47,192 bases of DNA from JAISFI01 sp031552425. Lineage in GTDB: Bacteria > Bacteroidota > Bacteroidia > Bacteroidales > Azobacteroidaceae. The position numbers and the translations under genes are program-made. The stretch covers positions 1 through 47,192 of the forward strand of contig JAVBMM010000039.1 in assembly GCA_031552425.1 (NCBI GenBank), given 5' to 3'. This document shows, in pieces, positions 1 to 10,707 of the stretch. The first letter of the stretch is position 1. Every line of letters begins with the position of its first letter. A model generated the notes under the pieces. That model saw nothing but the letters and a program-made list of their open reading frames with translations. It was not told where the DNA came from and made no database searches.

Positions 1-32
1 CATTAAGGAAAAAGAAGTATAAGATATAAATG
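1..32 (+). repeat. Truncated end of the structured repeat (copy A)
   Basis: Bases 1-21 are identical to 32921-32941: the loop and right arm of the CTTCTTTTTC/GAAAAAGAAG hairpin. The rest of this copy lies outside the window. It sits just upstream of the HTCS gene. Confidence 0.7.
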
Positions 33-71
33 TAACAAAAGTCAAGATAACTTGAATTTGTAATTGAAAAA

Positions 72-3000
72 ATGAATATTGCTAAATGCTTTATATATAG
101 TGTCTTATTTTGTATCGCTATAGAATTTATATACTCTCAAAGTAGTTATACTTTTTTACATCTAGGGCCTAAAGACGGACTTTCTCAGACGGCTATCAAC
201 GATATTTATCAGGACGAATCCGGAATGATGTGGTTTGCTACTCGTGGCGGATTAGATCGTTATGATGGAAATAGAATCAAGGTGTATCATCCTGTTTTGC
301 AAGATTCTTCTTATTTCCCGGTGTTGTCTAAAATAGATGCCATTTATGGAGATAATAATGGGCATCTATTTTTAAGGGCACACGGTAAGTTTATCTTGTT
401 TGACATGAGAAAAGAAACATTTAACTCTATTATAAAAGATGGAGTGTCGGCCAGCGGAGAAGGGAAAAGAGGTATTTGGTTGGGAATTGAGAACAAAATA
501 TATTTACTGAACAAACAAACTCGAAAAATTGAATTTATACATGTCTTGGATGAAATAGATAAAGTGTCTTCTATTTATGAAGATTCCAAAGGAACTTGCT
601 GGATAGGAACTGCTAATCAATTATTTTCTTTAGATAAAAATAAAACTTTGAAGCGATATTTTTCAGATCGGGCTGTATCCAAAATGGTGGAAGATAGATA
701 TGGAAACCTATGGATGGTATCAACTAAAGGATTAATAAAATTTCAGCAGGACGGATTATTGAAAATTTTTACTCATGATCCGAAAGATCCGGAATCATTG
801 GTTCATGATAATGTTAGAGCAATTTGCATAGATTTAGAAGATTTTTTGTGGATAGGATCTCAACATGGACTTTGCAGAATGAATCCGGAAACGGAAAAAT
901 TCGAAACTTTTCAACCAGTTTTCGGACGGGAATTTGGCCTTAATTCAAAGTCAGTTATGAGCCTGTTTGCCGATAAGCAAGGAGCTGTTTGGATCGGTTC
1001 TTTTTTTAAGGGAGTCAATTATTTGAATATCAGCAAACAGCCTTTTCGTTTTTATTATGAAAGAGGGGGAATTCCCTTTCCGGTAGTTGGTAAGATTTTG
1101 GAAGATAAACGAGGAATCATTTGGATATGTACGGAAGGAGGAGGATTATGTTCCATGAATCCTGAAAATGATTCTTTTGAGTCTTACAATCAAAGTAAAA
1201 ATGGACTTGTGGACTTGAATTATATAGCCATTTATTACGATAAAGAAAGAGATTGCCTTTGGTTACTTTCTATTTCTTCTAATATCACCCGGTTTAATTT
1301 GAAATCTAAAAGGGCCGTTATTTATGACAAACCCGACAATGGTTTATTCAAAAATAGTATTGATTTTATTCCTTATAAAGGTAAATTGTTGTTAGGTACG
1401 AGGTATGGACTTGCAGAATTTGATACGAATACAGGAGAAGTTAAAGCATTTTTGGATGAGGATACTCATCTTAAATTGGGGGTTAACTCGTTGTTAATGG
1501 ACTCTAACAATCAGCTTTGGATGGCAACGGTGCAAAAAGGAGTGAAATGTTACAACTTTACAGATAAAACCATCACTTCATTTGAGCATTCCTATAATTC
1601 ACCTAGTGGATTAGCTTCCAATGAAATAAATGTTGTTTTTGAGGATAGTAAAAAACGTATTTGGATTGGAACTAAAGGAAGCGGATTAAATCTTTACAGA
1701 CCGGAAAGCAATGATTTTGAATTATTTACTAAAGAGAGTAACGGATTGATAGATAATAATATTGTTGCTCTAAATGAGTCTAAATCCGGACAATTGCTTA
1801 TCGGAACTCCGCAAGGTTTTTCTACCCTCAATGTAGAGAAACGGGTTTTCCGTAACTATGATTATACACAGGGATTCCCCTTGGTAGGAGTAAATGACAG
1901 GTCTATATTTGTGTCTAGTTCCGGACGTATTTTTGTTGGTGGAGTGGATGGAATGACAATCTTTTCTGAAGATGATTTGAGATCAGTTCCTCTACAACCT
2001 TTTGATGTCCAATTTTCCAGAATATTTGTCAATAATGTAGAGGTTGTTCAGGGAGATAAAACCGGAATACTGAAAAACACATTACCTTTTACTGATAAAG
2101 TAGATCTGAAACATCAACATTCTGTTTTTTCTGTAGAATTTATAACAGATAATTATGTTCGTTCGCAATTCGGAGAAATAGAATATCGGTTGAAAGAATT
2201 CGAAACCAACTGGATTCCTGCACGTTTCGGAAGAATGCTTACTTATACTAATTTAAGTCCGGGAAAATATGTGCTGGAAGTCCGCCCGAAAGCATTTCCT
2301 GATAGAGTGAGGTCACTTACAATTAAAATTCATCCTCCGATATATTTTACATGGCCAGCTTTTCTATTATATGTTGCTTTAATTTCTGCTATTATTTATT
2401 GGTTGGTGAGGCAAGCACGCATACACTTTTTCTTGAAAACATCTTTGGAATTCGAGCATAACGAAAAAGTACTTAACGAAGAGTTGATACAATCAAAGTT
2501 GCGTTTCTTTACTAATATATCTCATGAATTCAGGACTCCTATTACATTAATCATGGGACAGGCAGAAACATTACTTCGCTCATATAACATACCTCCGATG
2601 GTATATTCTAAAATCTTGAATATTTATAAAAATGCCAATAACCTGAAAGGACTAATCAATGAATTATTGGATTTTAGAAAACAAGAACAAGGACATTTGC
2701 ATCTTAAAATAACTTGTGTTGAATTAATTTCATTCTTAGAAGAAATATACCTCACTTTTAAAGAATATGCCCTGAACAGGGGTGTTGATTTTCAATTTAA
2801 ATATGTAGAAACTGAAATTTTTGTATGGATTGATCCGGATCAAATGCAAAAAGTAGTGAATAATTTATTATCTAATGCTTTTAAATATACACCATCGGGA
2901 GGAACTATTTGTATTTCTGTGAGAGATTGGGAAGAGGATGTTGAGTTTGCTATTACTGATAATGGTAGCGGAATATCTCAGGATGCCATAGAACATGTAT

Positions 3001-4061
3001 TCGATCGCTTTTATCAGGCAAATACAGTGGAGTCAACTGTCGGAACGGGTATTGGCTTGGCTCTCAGCAAAGGAATTGTTGACGCACACAAGGGGAAAAT
3101 TAAAGTTGAAAGTTCTTTGGGAAAAGGTTCTGTATTTATTGTTCGTTTGAAAAAAGGAGATAAACATTTTGAAGATAATGTACTGAGACTAGACATAAAT
3201 GCCAAACTTCCTTACCAAAACGAAGTCCTTAAAACGGATGAATTTATTCAAGAAATGAAGCAAATGCAAGGAGAATTGAATAAGAATCTTCCTGCTATAT
3301 TGATTGTTGAAGATCATGAAGAACTTCGTAATATGTTGGTTGAATCTTTTAGCTATTTGTATCATGTAGAAGTTGCTTCTGATGGACAAGAGGGTTGGGA
3401 AAAAGTTAAGAAGTTAAATCCGGATATTGTAATTAGCGATATTATGATGCCTAAAATGTCTGGGATAGAACTTTGTTCAAAAATTAAAAACAGCTTCGAA
3501 ACATGTCATATCCCCATTATATTATTAACGGCAAAAACGGCAATAGAACACAAATTTGAAGGTTTAAGAACGGGAGCGGATGATTATGTTACCAAGCCGT
3601 TTGATGTGAAATTGCTGATTATCAGATGTAACAACTTGATTAACAACCGGAAGATGTTACATCAAAAATTCATTAACAATGCCGGATTTTTCTCTCCTCA
3701 AATAGCAACCAATGTTCCTGATCAAGATTTATTGGATAAAGCTACTGATATTGTTTTGGCGCAATTACAAGACGATAAGTTTGATGTAGATATGTTTGCG
3801 CAGGAAATGAATTTAGGCAGAACAACTTTCTTTAATAAATTAAAAGCGATTACAGGTTTGACTCCTAATCAATTTATCATGAATATCCGCTTGAAAAAAG
3901 CGGCAGAATTGCTAACGGGCCATCAGGAAATGAACATTTCCGACGTAGCTTATTCTGTAGGTTTTACCTCTCCCTATTATTTTAGTCGTTGTTTCAAGGA
4001 GTTATTCGGAGTTACCCCTGGTGAATATAAAAAAGGAGAAAAAGGGAAAAAAGAAGAATAA
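72..4061 (+). CDS. Hybrid two-component system sensor/regulator (HTCS) of the PUL
   Basis: This one-protein signalling system senses a glycan fragment in the periplasm and controls transcription of the adjacent PUL. A signal peptide (about residues 1-22) is followed by two-component-regulator propeller repeats to about residue 690, a Y_Y_Y domain, and a transmembrane helix near 758-780. The cytoplasmic part has a HisKA domain with the H-box NISHEFRTP (phospho-acceptor His818), an N-box NNLLSNAFKYTP and a glycine-rich GTGIGLALS loop. It ends in a receiver (VISDIMMPKMSG, Asp1123; TKPFD lysine) and a C-terminal AraC-type helix-turn-helix. At 1329 aa the length is normal for the family. It sits just upstream of GH88 and susCD in the same direction, so it is very probably their activator. 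The ligand cannot be read from the sequence. Confidence 0.96.
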   Translation: MNIAKCFIYSVLFCIAIEFIYSQSSYTFLHLGPKDGLSQTAINDIYQDESGMMWFATRGGLDRYDGNRIKVYHPVLQDSSYFPVLSKIDAIYGDNNGHLFLRAHGKFILFDMRKETFNSIIKDGVSASGEGKRGIWLGIENKIYLLNKQTRKIEFIHVLDEIDKVSSIYEDSKGTCWIGTANQLFSLDKNKTLKRYFSDRAVSKMVEDRYGNLWMVSTKGLIKFQQDGLLKIFTHDPKDPESLVHDNVRAICIDLEDFLWIGSQHGLCRMNPETEKFETFQPVFGREFGLNSKSVMSLFADKQGAVWIGSFFKGVNYLNISKQPFRFYYERGGIPFPVVGKILEDKRGIIWICTEGGGLCSMNPENDSFESYNQSKNGLVDLNYIAIYYDKERDCLWLLSISSNITRFNLKSKRAVIYDKPDNGLFKNSIDFIPYKGKLLLGTRYGLAEFDTNTGEVKAFLDEDTHLKLGVNSLLMDSNNQLWMATVQKGVKCYNFTDKTITSFEHSYNSPSGLASNEINVVFEDSKKRIWIGTKGSGLNLYRPESNDFELFTKESNGLIDNNIVALNESKSGQLLIGTPQGFSTLNVEKRVFRNYDYTQGFPLVGVNDRSIFVSSSGRIFVGGVDGMTIFSEDDLRSVPLQPFDVQFSRIFVNNVEVVQGDKTGILKNTLPFTDKVDLKHQHSVFSVEFITDNYVRSQFGEIEYRLKEFETNWIPARFGRMLTYTNLSPGKYVLEVRPKAFPDRVRSLTIKIHPPIYFTWPAFLLYVALISAIIYWLVRQARIHFFLKTSLEFEHNEKVLNEELIQSKLRFFTNISHEFRTPITLIMGQAETLLRSYNIPPMVYSKILNIYKNANNLKGLINELLDFRKQEQGHLHLKITCVELISFLEEIYLTFKEYALNRGVDFQFKYVETEIFVWIDPDQMQKVVNNLLSNAFKYTPSGGTICISVRDWEEDVEFAITDNGSGISQDAIEHVFDRFYQANTVESTVGTGIGLALSKGIVDAHKGKIKVESSLGKGSVFIVRLKKGDKHFEDNVLRLDINAKLPYQNEVLKTDEFIQEMKQMQGELNKNLPAILIVEDHEELRNMLVESFSYLYHVEVASDGQEGWEKVKKLNPDIVISDIMMPKMSGIELCSKIKNSFETCHIPIILLTAKTAIEHKFEGLRTGADDYVTKPFDVKLLIIRCNNLINNRKMLHQKFINNAGFFSPQIATNVPDQDLLDKATDIVLAQLQDDKFDVDMFAQEMNLGRTTFFNKLKAITGLTPNQFIMNIRLKKAAELLTGHQEMNISDVAYSVGFTSPYYFSRCFKELFGVTPGEYKKGEKGKKEE

Positions 4062-4129
4062 AAATGTCAGTTGTATGTTTTTATAGGAAATTTGTATAAA
4101 TGTACTCATTCCTCCGAAACTCATCAGGT

Positions 4130-4137
4130 TATTTTTG
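4130..4137 (+). promoter_or_regulatory. Possible promoter (-7 box) before the GH88 gene
   Basis: TATTTTTG fits the Bacteroidetes -7 consensus TAnnTTTG and lies 32 nt before the GH88 start. No TTTG is found at the expected -33 distance. The site is therefore weak and may depend on the HTCS activator. Confidence 0.35.
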
Positions 4138-4169
4138 TGGCATAATATTAATTAAAATTAAAAATAATA

Positions 4170-5363
4170 ATGAAACAACAATTGATTTTACTGTGTTTTA
4201 CGTGTTTTTTATTTGCGTGTCAAGATAAACAAAGATTAAGTGAGCAAGAAATTGAAAAAATATTAAAAGTAGCGGAAAAGCAAAGTTTGTTGATGGCGCA
4301 AAGCCTCATGAATGAAAAAGATAAATTACCGAAAACCATAGGAAAAAACGGTGAACTGGAAACCAGTCTTTCAAAATGGTGGTGTAGTGGATATTTTCCC
4401 GGAACATTATGGTACCTGTATGAAAACATTGGAAGCAATGAACTAAAAAACTATGCGGAAGATTATTCTGAACGGATAGAAAAAGAAAAGTTCATGACTC
4501 GTAATCATGATGTAGGCTTGATGATATATTGTAGTTTTGGGAACGGCTTGCGATTGTCGGAAAATGGACACTATAAAGAAGTGGTACTGCAAGGAGCCGA
4601 ATCTTTGTGTACACGCTATCGTCCTTCTTTAAATTGTATTCGGTCCTGGGATTGGAACAAAGATGTTTGGCAATATCCGGTAATCATTGATAATATGATG
4701 AATCTGGAAATATTGATGTGGGCTACAAAGTATTCCGGAAATCCTAAATATGCACAAATTGCTAAATCACATGCAGATAAAACGTTAAAAAATCATTTCC
4801 GTCCTGATTATAGTTGTTATCATGTGGTTTCTTATGATACGATCACGGGAAATCCTGAAAAGAAAATGACTTATCAGGGATTTTCTGATGAATCTTCTTG
4901 GGCGCGGGGACAGGCTTGGGCATTGTATGGATATACTATGATGTTTCGTGAAACCGGAGATTCTGCTTACGTGAAACATGCTCATAAGGTAGCTTCTTTT
5001 ATATTGAATCATCCTAATTTACCTAAAGACAAGATACCTTATTGGGACTTTAATGATCCGAAGATACCGAATGCTTATAGAGATGCATCTGCTGCTGCTT
5101 TAATCGCATCTGCTTTAATTGAACTTAGTCGATTCAGTTCACCGGAAAAAGCAGATGAATATTTAGACATAGCCACCATACAGTTGAGAAACCTTGCATC
5201 TCCGGAATATCTTGCCGAACCGGGTACTAATTGTCATTTCATTTTGAAGCATTCCGTAGGAAATATGCCGCAAGGAGGAGAAATTGATGTTCCTCTTACT
5301 TATGCTGATTATTATTTTATCGAAGCCCTGACGAGGTACAAAAAATATGTTTTGAACAGTTGA
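4170..5363 (+). CDS. GH88 unsaturated glucuronyl hydrolase, lipoprotein
   Basis: It removes 4,5-unsaturated uronic acid from the non-reducing end of oligosaccharides made by a polysaccharide lyase, by hydration of the double bond. The 397-aa protein has a lipobox ending at Cys17 (LFACQ), so it is anchored to a membrane, probably on the periplasmic side. The (alpha/alpha)6 family signatures are visible: WWCSGYFPG, NHDVG with Asp114, IDNMMNL with Asp174, and WARGQAWALYGY. The two aspartates match the pair used by characterised GH88 enzymes. The gene lies between the HTCS and susC. Its presence predicts that a lyase elsewhere in the locus produces unsaturated uronate ends. GH105 is a related alternative, but the NHDVG/DNMMN pattern favours GH88. 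Confidence 0.93.
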   Translation: MKQQLILLCFTCFLFACQDKQRLSEQEIEKILKVAEKQSLLMAQSLMNEKDKLPKTIGKNGELETSLSKWWCSGYFPGTLWYLYENIGSNELKNYAEDYSERIEKEKFMTRNHDVGLMIYCSFGNGLRLSENGHYKEVVLQGAESLCTRYRPSLNCIRSWDWNKDVWQYPVIIDNMMNLEILMWATKYSGNPKYAQIAKSHADKTLKNHFRPDYSCYHVVSYDTITGNPEKKMTYQGFSDESSWARGQAWALYGYTMMFRETGDSAYVKHAHKVASFILNHPNLPKDKIPYWDFNDPKIPNAYRDASAAALIASALIELSRFSSPEKADEYLDIATIQLRNLASPEYLAEPGTNCHFILKHSVGNMPQGGEIDVPLTYADYYFIEALTRYKKYVLNS

Positions 5364-5432
5364 TTTTCCAGGGAGATTCTATTATACCATGAACGATAAA
5401 TTTTTCAAAATACTATTATAAACAATTATTTT

Positions 5433-8400
5433 ATGAGACAAAGAGTGATTCATTTCTACTTATTGTTCTTTTTGTTAACCATTCCCTGGGTACACAATTT
5501 AGGACAAACAAGTAATCCGAAAGTGCAAGTAAGCGGTGTTGTTTTGGATCAAAACAAAGAACCTCTTACCGGAGTAACTGTCAAGCTAAAACAGAGTTTT
5601 GCCGGAACAGTAACAGATATTGATGGTAAATATACCATACAAGTTCCTGCAGGAAAAGCTACTCTTGTTTTCTCTTATGTAGGTTTCCAAACCCAGGAAG
5701 TACCTGTAAAAGGCGCTACTTTGAATGTTGAATTGGAAGAAGACATCAAAGAATTGGAAGATGTGGTGGTAATTGGTTATGGTTCTATGAAGAAAAGAGA
5801 TCTTTCGGGAGCTATTTCTTCTGTAGAGTCAGAACTTATAGAAGCACAGTCTCCCACCAATGTCTTCGATGCTTTGCAAGGCCAAGTGGCCGGAGTAGAG
5901 ATTATAACCGGATCAGGAGCTCCGGGAGAAGAATCTGTAGTAAGGGTACGTGGAACGGCAACATTTGAAGCGGGTGCTAATCCTTTATATGTAGTCGATG
6001 GAGTTATTTTAGACAACATTGATGATATTAACCCAAATGATATTGCATCTATTGAAGTGTTGAAAGATGCAGCATCTGCTGCGATTTATGGTTCCCGTTC
6101 TGCTAACGGTGTATTTTTAGTTACCACTAAACAAGGAACTTCAGCCCCAAAATTAGATATAAGATATGTGCTTAGTTTTAGTGATTTGATCCGTAAAATG
6201 CCACAAGCTACGAGTGCAGAGAGAAAGTATTACGAAAAGGTGAGAGGTGCAATCTCTAGATCAAGGCTAAATGTAGGTGCCGGAGGAGCAGTAACCGATA
6301 CCTTGAGAAATCTGTATAATCAGAATCTGGATATGCAAGATTTGATTTTCAGAACGGCTGTTAGAAACGATATCAACCTCAGCGCCAGCGGAGCCACACC
6401 GAATAGTAATTTTAAATATTACATCAATGCAGGATACCTGAATGAACAAGGAATTATTATCAATAGTAGCTATGACAGGCTTACCTTCCGCATTAATTCA
6501 GATTATACTCCCAGTAGAAAAGTTTCTCTTTCTACCAAAATGTCAGCAAGTTATACCGATAAAAACGGTATTTCGGAAAGCGGAGTGTTGAACTCCTTGT
6601 TGGAAAGGGTTCCTTATTGGGCGGTTTTTAACCCTGATGCTTCTCTTGTGCCGAATATTTCGAGTAGAGCCAATCCTTATGCAGTGGCAATGACGGATAT
6701 TGATAAAACCCAGACTTATAAAGGGACCATTTACCAGTCTTTTAAATATACTTTTAATAAACAATTCATTGGAAATTCAAATATTCAGGTGAATTATAAT
6801 AATCAAAGGTATCAATGGTACAGAAATTCCCAACAATTGAGTTCTACTGCAAAAACAACAGGAAAAGATAATACAAAATTAAATTATGATTGGTCTAACG
6901 AAAACTATTTATCGTATAAACAATCCTTCGGAGAAAATACACATAATGTAAATGCAATGGTTGGTTGTAGCTTTCAAGCATGGCATGTAGAGAATCTTTT
7001 CATGACGGGATTAGATTATACCACTAATGAAATTTATACCTTGAATGCTGCATCAGACTATGATGTTAAAAATACATATACACGATTTTTTGAGCATCGA
7101 ATGGCTTCTTTCTTCGGACGTGCCGGATATAATTATAAGTCTCGTTACATATTCAATGCGAACTTGCGTTATGATGGTTCTTCCCGTTTTGGTAAAGATA
7201 ATCGTTGGGGAGCATTTCCTTCCGCTTCAGCGGCTTGGCGTTTTTCTTCGGAAAGTTTTACTAAATGGATGAAACCTTTCGTCTCCGATGCAAAATTAAG
7301 AGTCAGTTATGGGATTACAGGTAATGAAAATATCGGAGATTATGTTTCTATGCTTTTATATGCCCCTGATTTTATTTACGAAGATAAAGGTGAAAATATT
7401 TCAGGTATTGGCGCCAGTAATTTAGGTTATGAAGGTTTGAGTTGGGAAGAAACCGCACAGTTCAATGTGGGTCTGGATCTGAGATTTTTTAAGAATCGGA
7501 TCAATATAGTAACAGATTATTATTATAAAGCAACTGACCGTCTTTTAAATAGGGTACAATTACCTAAAGAAATCGGATTCAAGACAATGTATAAAAACGT
7601 AGGTTCCATGTCTAATGAAGGTTTGGAATTTTCTGCCTCTTGGGATATTATTCGTAACAAAAAAATGAGGTGGAATGTAAACGGTAATATTGCTACCAAT
7701 ATTTCAAAAGTTACTAAAATTGCAGATGGAATACCTTTTTATAAAGGGACCAATGATGCTATTTATGTTCAGGAAGGGCATAAGATAGGCGAGTTCTATG
7801 GATATAAGTATCTTAATATTTTTCAGTATGATGAATCTAATGCCTATACTGATAAATGGGAACAGTTGAATCCTATCTTCAATTCGGATGGATCGTTTTC
7901 TCATTATACATTGAATGGAGCTACTTATGCCGGTACTATTAAACAAAAGACAACTTCCGATGGAGAGACCGTCCTTAAAGGAGGAGATGTCAACTTTGAG
8001 GATGTGAACCAAAATGGACAAGTAGATTTGGGTGATAAACAACTCATTGGTTGTGCTCAACCTGATTTCTTCGGAGGAGCAAGTACTACTTTTTCTTACC
8101 GTGGATTTAGTGTGTATGTTTCTTTAGTTTATTCTGTGGGAGGAGAAATATATAATTATGCTGAAGGTAAAAGGAATGCAAACAGGCTTGACGGTTGTAC
8201 ACCCTCTCCCGATGCTATCCATAGAATGTGGACAAAACCTGGGGATCAGGCTGCATATCCCGCACCCATTAATTTTGAGCATAATATGCTGGCTCCTTCT
8301 GATTTTTATCTGGAGGATGCATCTTATATCAAATTAAAAAACGTGAAGATAAGTTATGATCTGCCTTCTAAATTGTCGAAAAAGTTACATGTAAGGGCCC

Positions 8401-8561
8401 TTACTTTGGCTGTATATGGTAAAAATTTATTGACGTTTACAGATTATACAGGTTATGATCCGGAATTCGGAAGTAATTCAGATCCCTTGACTATGAATAT
8501 AGATAGTAATCGCTATCCGAGAAAAAGGGAGTTTGGTGTGAATCTTAATGTGGGTTTCTAA
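5433..8561 (+). CDS. SusC-family TonB-dependent outer-membrane glycan transporter
   Basis: This is the outer-membrane pore that imports oligosaccharides using TonB energy. A signal peptide (about 1-24) is followed by a carboxypeptidase-regulatory-like beta-sandwich (about 30-105), a TonB-box-like segment ELEDVVVIGYG near 105-117, a plug domain containing VVDGVILDNI and GSRSANGVFLVTTK, and a long 22-strand barrel ending in an aromatic-rich tail (final residue Phe). At 1042 aa it is of usual SusC length. It lacks the N-terminal signalling extension of transporters that work with anti-sigma factors, which fits control by the HTCS. It is 18 nt upstream of susD and certainly co-transcribed with it. 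Confidence 0.96.
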   Translation: MRQRVIHFYLLFFLLTIPWVHNLGQTSNPKVQVSGVVLDQNKEPLTGVTVKLKQSFAGTVTDIDGKYTIQVPAGKATLVFSYVGFQTQEVPVKGATLNVELEEDIKELEDVVVIGYGSMKKRDLSGAISSVESELIEAQSPTNVFDALQGQVAGVEIITGSGAPGEESVVRVRGTATFEAGANPLYVVDGVILDNIDDINPNDIASIEVLKDAASAAIYGSRSANGVFLVTTKQGTSAPKLDIRYVLSFSDLIRKMPQATSAERKYYEKVRGAISRSRLNVGAGGAVTDTLRNLYNQNLDMQDLIFRTAVRNDINLSASGATPNSNFKYYINAGYLNEQGIIINSSYDRLTFRINSDYTPSRKVSLSTKMSASYTDKNGISESGVLNSLLERVPYWAVFNPDASLVPNISSRANPYAVAMTDIDKTQTYKGTIYQSFKYTFNKQFIGNSNIQVNYNNQRYQWYRNSQQLSSTAKTTGKDNTKLNYDWSNENYLSYKQSFGENTHNVNAMVGCSFQAWHVENLFMTGLDYTTNEIYTLNAASDYDVKNTYTRFFEHRMASFFGRAGYNYKSRYIFNANLRYDGSSRFGKDNRWGAFPSASAAWRFSSESFTKWMKPFVSDAKLRVSYGITGNENIGDYVSMLLYAPDFIYEDKGENISGIGASNLGYEGLSWEETAQFNVGLDLRFFKNRINIVTDYYYKATDRLLNRVQLPKEIGFKTMYKNVGSMSNEGLEFSASWDIIRNKKMRWNVNGNIATNISKVTKIADGIPFYKGTNDAIYVQEGHKIGEFYGYKYLNIFQYDESNAYTDKWEQLNPIFNSDGSFSHYTLNGATYAGTIKQKTTSDGETVLKGGDVNFEDVNQNGQVDLGDKQLIGCAQPDFFGGASTTFSYRGFSVYVSLVYSVGGEIYNYAEGKRNANRLDGCTPSPDAIHRMWTKPGDQAAYPAPINFEHNMLAPSDFYLEDASYIKLKNVKISYDLPSKLSKKLHVRALTLAVYGKNLLTFTDYTGYDPEFGSNSDPLTMNIDSNRYPRKREFGVNLNVGF

Positions 8562-8579
8562 CATCTTAAATATACAATC

Positions 8580-10022
8580 ATGAAAAAGAAGATATTAATA
8601 TATATGATGGTAATGATGTTATTTAGCATCTTTCCTTCTTGTGAAAATTTTTTGGATCTGGAACCGGAGAGTGACCTCACACTACCTACTTTTTGGCAGA
8701 CGGCAGATGACGCTAATTATGGAATCATTGCAATCTATAGTTGTTTATCTAGAGCAACCAGTTCGGGTATTTGGAACTGGGGAGAAGTGAGGGCTGATAA
8801 TTATAACTACTATTTTAAAAATGCTCCCGATCAACAAGAATTGATAGAAAATGCCATTCAAATAGATAATCCGGCGGCAAACTGGACTACTCTTTATGAG
8901 ACTATTTACAAAGCCAATGCAGCTATTAAGTATATTCCAGGCATAGTGATGAATCAATCACTTAAAAAGGATTACATGGCAGAAGCCTATGCATTGCGTG
9001 CTTTGTGTTATTTTTATTGCGTCCGCATATGGGGAGATGTTCCTCTGTTTTTAGAGCCGGTAGAAAGTGTTAATGATGGTATTTACCGTAAACGTGTGAG
9101 TAAAGATTATGTCCTGCAACATGTTATTTTGTCCGATTTGGAGAAAGCTTATGCAGGAATGGATCCTTCAAGGGAAGAAATAGACACGAAGCGCTCCAGG
9201 ATCAATATAGCTACTGTTTGCGCCATGTTAATGGATGTATATGCGTGGATGCATGATTATGAAATGGTGGTGAAGATCTTTGAAGAGCGGGTGGCTTTGT
9301 TAAATTTGAAGAATTGGCGTACGCTCACCGCTGACGGAGGAGCTAGTTTTGATCCTAAATGGCGGGAAATGTTCTGGGAAACGACAGGTACTAATAGGAG
9401 TCCGGAAGTTTGGTTCAGAATAGCTTATGATAGGTATGGAAACGGACAAAACTCCGCTACAGGCTATTTTCTTTCCGGATCTTCCAAATTGGAAATATCT
9501 TCCCGGTTAAGAAGTGTATATAGAAGTGTTGATAAACGTCCTAATTTACAATGGATTAAAGATGGAAGTGGAAGCAAGTACCGTTTGAGGAAGAAATTTT
9601 GGACAGATGAACAAATTCAAACTTATAATGCCGGTAATGCGATAGATTCGGATGTAGATTTGATAATGTATCGTTATGCAGATGTAGTGTTACTTTATGC
9701 AGAAGCTTTGAATGATATAGACAGGACGGAAGATGCAGTGAGTTGGTTGAATAGAACTCGTGTAAGGGCTGGAAATATGGGTTATACAACAGATCAATTT
9801 ATTGATAAAGAAGCCCTGTTAGATGCTATTATTGATGAAAGACAAAAAGAATTTGTAGCAGAAGGCAAACGTTGGTTCGATTTGGTCAGGACTAACAGGT
9901 GGACAAGATTTACTACCTTGACAGATCCGGATCCGCAAAAAGCGCTTTTCCCGATACACAGAGATCACCTGAATCAGAATCCTAATTTGACTCAGAATTA
10001 TCCTGCATATCCTTATCCATGA
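8580..10022 (+). CDS. SusD/RagB-family surface glycan-binding lipoprotein
   Basis: This lipoprotein is the lid partner of the SusC pore and captures glycan at the cell surface. The 480-aa protein has a lipobox with Cys21 (FPSCENF) followed by an acidic stretch typical of exported Bacteroidetes lipoproteins. It contains the TPR-rich SusD body (AEAYALRALCYFYCVRIWGDVP) and the conserved C-terminal region with ERQKEFVAEGKRWFDLVR. The start ATG lies 18 nt after susC. Confidence 0.96.
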   Translation: MKKKILIYMMVMMLFSIFPSCENFLDLEPESDLTLPTFWQTADDANYGIIAIYSCLSRATSSGIWNWGEVRADNYNYYFKNAPDQQELIENAIQIDNPAANWTTLYETIYKANAAIKYIPGIVMNQSLKKDYMAEAYALRALCYFYCVRIWGDVPLFLEPVESVNDGIYRKRVSKDYVLQHVILSDLEKAYAGMDPSREEIDTKRSRINIATVCAMLMDVYAWMHDYEMVVKIFEERVALLNLKNWRTLTADGGASFDPKWREMFWETTGTNRSPEVWFRIAYDRYGNGQNSATGYFLSGSSKLEISSRLRSVYRSVDKRPNLQWIKDGSGSKYRLRKKFWTDEQIQTYNAGNAIDSDVDLIMYRYADVVLLYAEALNDIDRTEDAVSWLNRTRVRAGNMGYTTDQFIDKEALLDAIIDERQKEFVAEGKRWFDLVRTNRWTRFTTLTDPDPQKALFPIHRDHLNQNPNLTQNYPAYPYP

Positions 10023-10062
10023 TATAACGGAATATTAAATGAACTTTATAAATAACAAGATC

Positions 10063-10707
10063 ATGAAAAAGTCAATTAAATATATTTTTATATTTTTCCT
10101 CTCCATCCATCTCTCAGGATGTTGGGGAATACAAGAAAGTTACGATTACAAGCCCGATAATGTGGATCAACATACTAATATGAGTGCTTGGGAATTTATT
10201 GAGTCAAGACCGGATGTGTTTTCTCTTTATAAAGAAGCTATTGAATATGTAGATGAAAGTTATCCCGGTTTTAAAGATTATTTCACTAAAAAAGAGACTT
10301 TGTATACTTATTTAATTTTGAATAATACTGCATTTACCAGTGAATCTACTACTGCTCCGGGATTATATATGAAATATGGGATAAGGACACCTTCAACAGC
10401 TACCGTGAGAAGCATTAATGTAGATGATATGAAAAAAATATTGTCGTATAGTATTATCAAGGGTTGTTATCATGCGATAGATGTTAGTGGGGCCATAGGT
10501 TTTGAACCGATGAATGTTATCTCTGTATGGGAAAGCCAGGAAGCGGAAATAACATTGTGTATGAATGAAGGCAGAACTACCAGTTTTAGTGCACTGGTTG
10601 TAAATAGAGGAGTTCCTAATCATCCGGAGGTAATTGCAAGAAATTGTAATTATTTACTGACTAATGGTGCGGCACATGTGTTTAATGCTCAATATTTTTA
10701 CCCATGA
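10063..10707 (+). CDS. Fasciclin-like domain lipoprotein of the PUL
   Basis: A 214-aa lipoprotein with the lipobox LSGCWG. The body resembles one fasciclin (FAS1) domain: a YTYLILNNTAFT segment where FAS1 has its TxFAPTxxAF motif, and LSYSIIKG where FAS1 has its LxYHVVxG motif. I chose the second ATG (10063) over 10039, because MKKSIKYIF begins a proper signal peptide and the preceding eight residues do not. FAS1-type lipoproteins commonly follow susCD in Bacteroidetes PULs and are thought to act as accessory surface glycan-binding proteins. Its stop overlaps the next start (ATGA), indicating translational coupling. Confidence 0.75.
   Translation: MKKSIKYIFIFFLSIHLSGCWGIQESYDYKPDNVDQHTNMSAWEFIESRPDVFSLYKEAIEYVDESYPGFKDYFTKKETLYTYLILNNTAFTSESTTAPGLYMKYGIRTPSTATVRSINVDDMKKILSYSIIKGCYHAIDVSGAIGFEPMNVISVWESQEAEITLCMNEGRTTSFSALVVNRGVPNHPEVIARNCNYLLTNGAAHVFNAQYFYP

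Noticed and set aside
7704..8060. A 118-codon minus-strand frame inside susC.
   Set aside because: It is antisense to a conserved barrel region, Ile-rich and without domain features.
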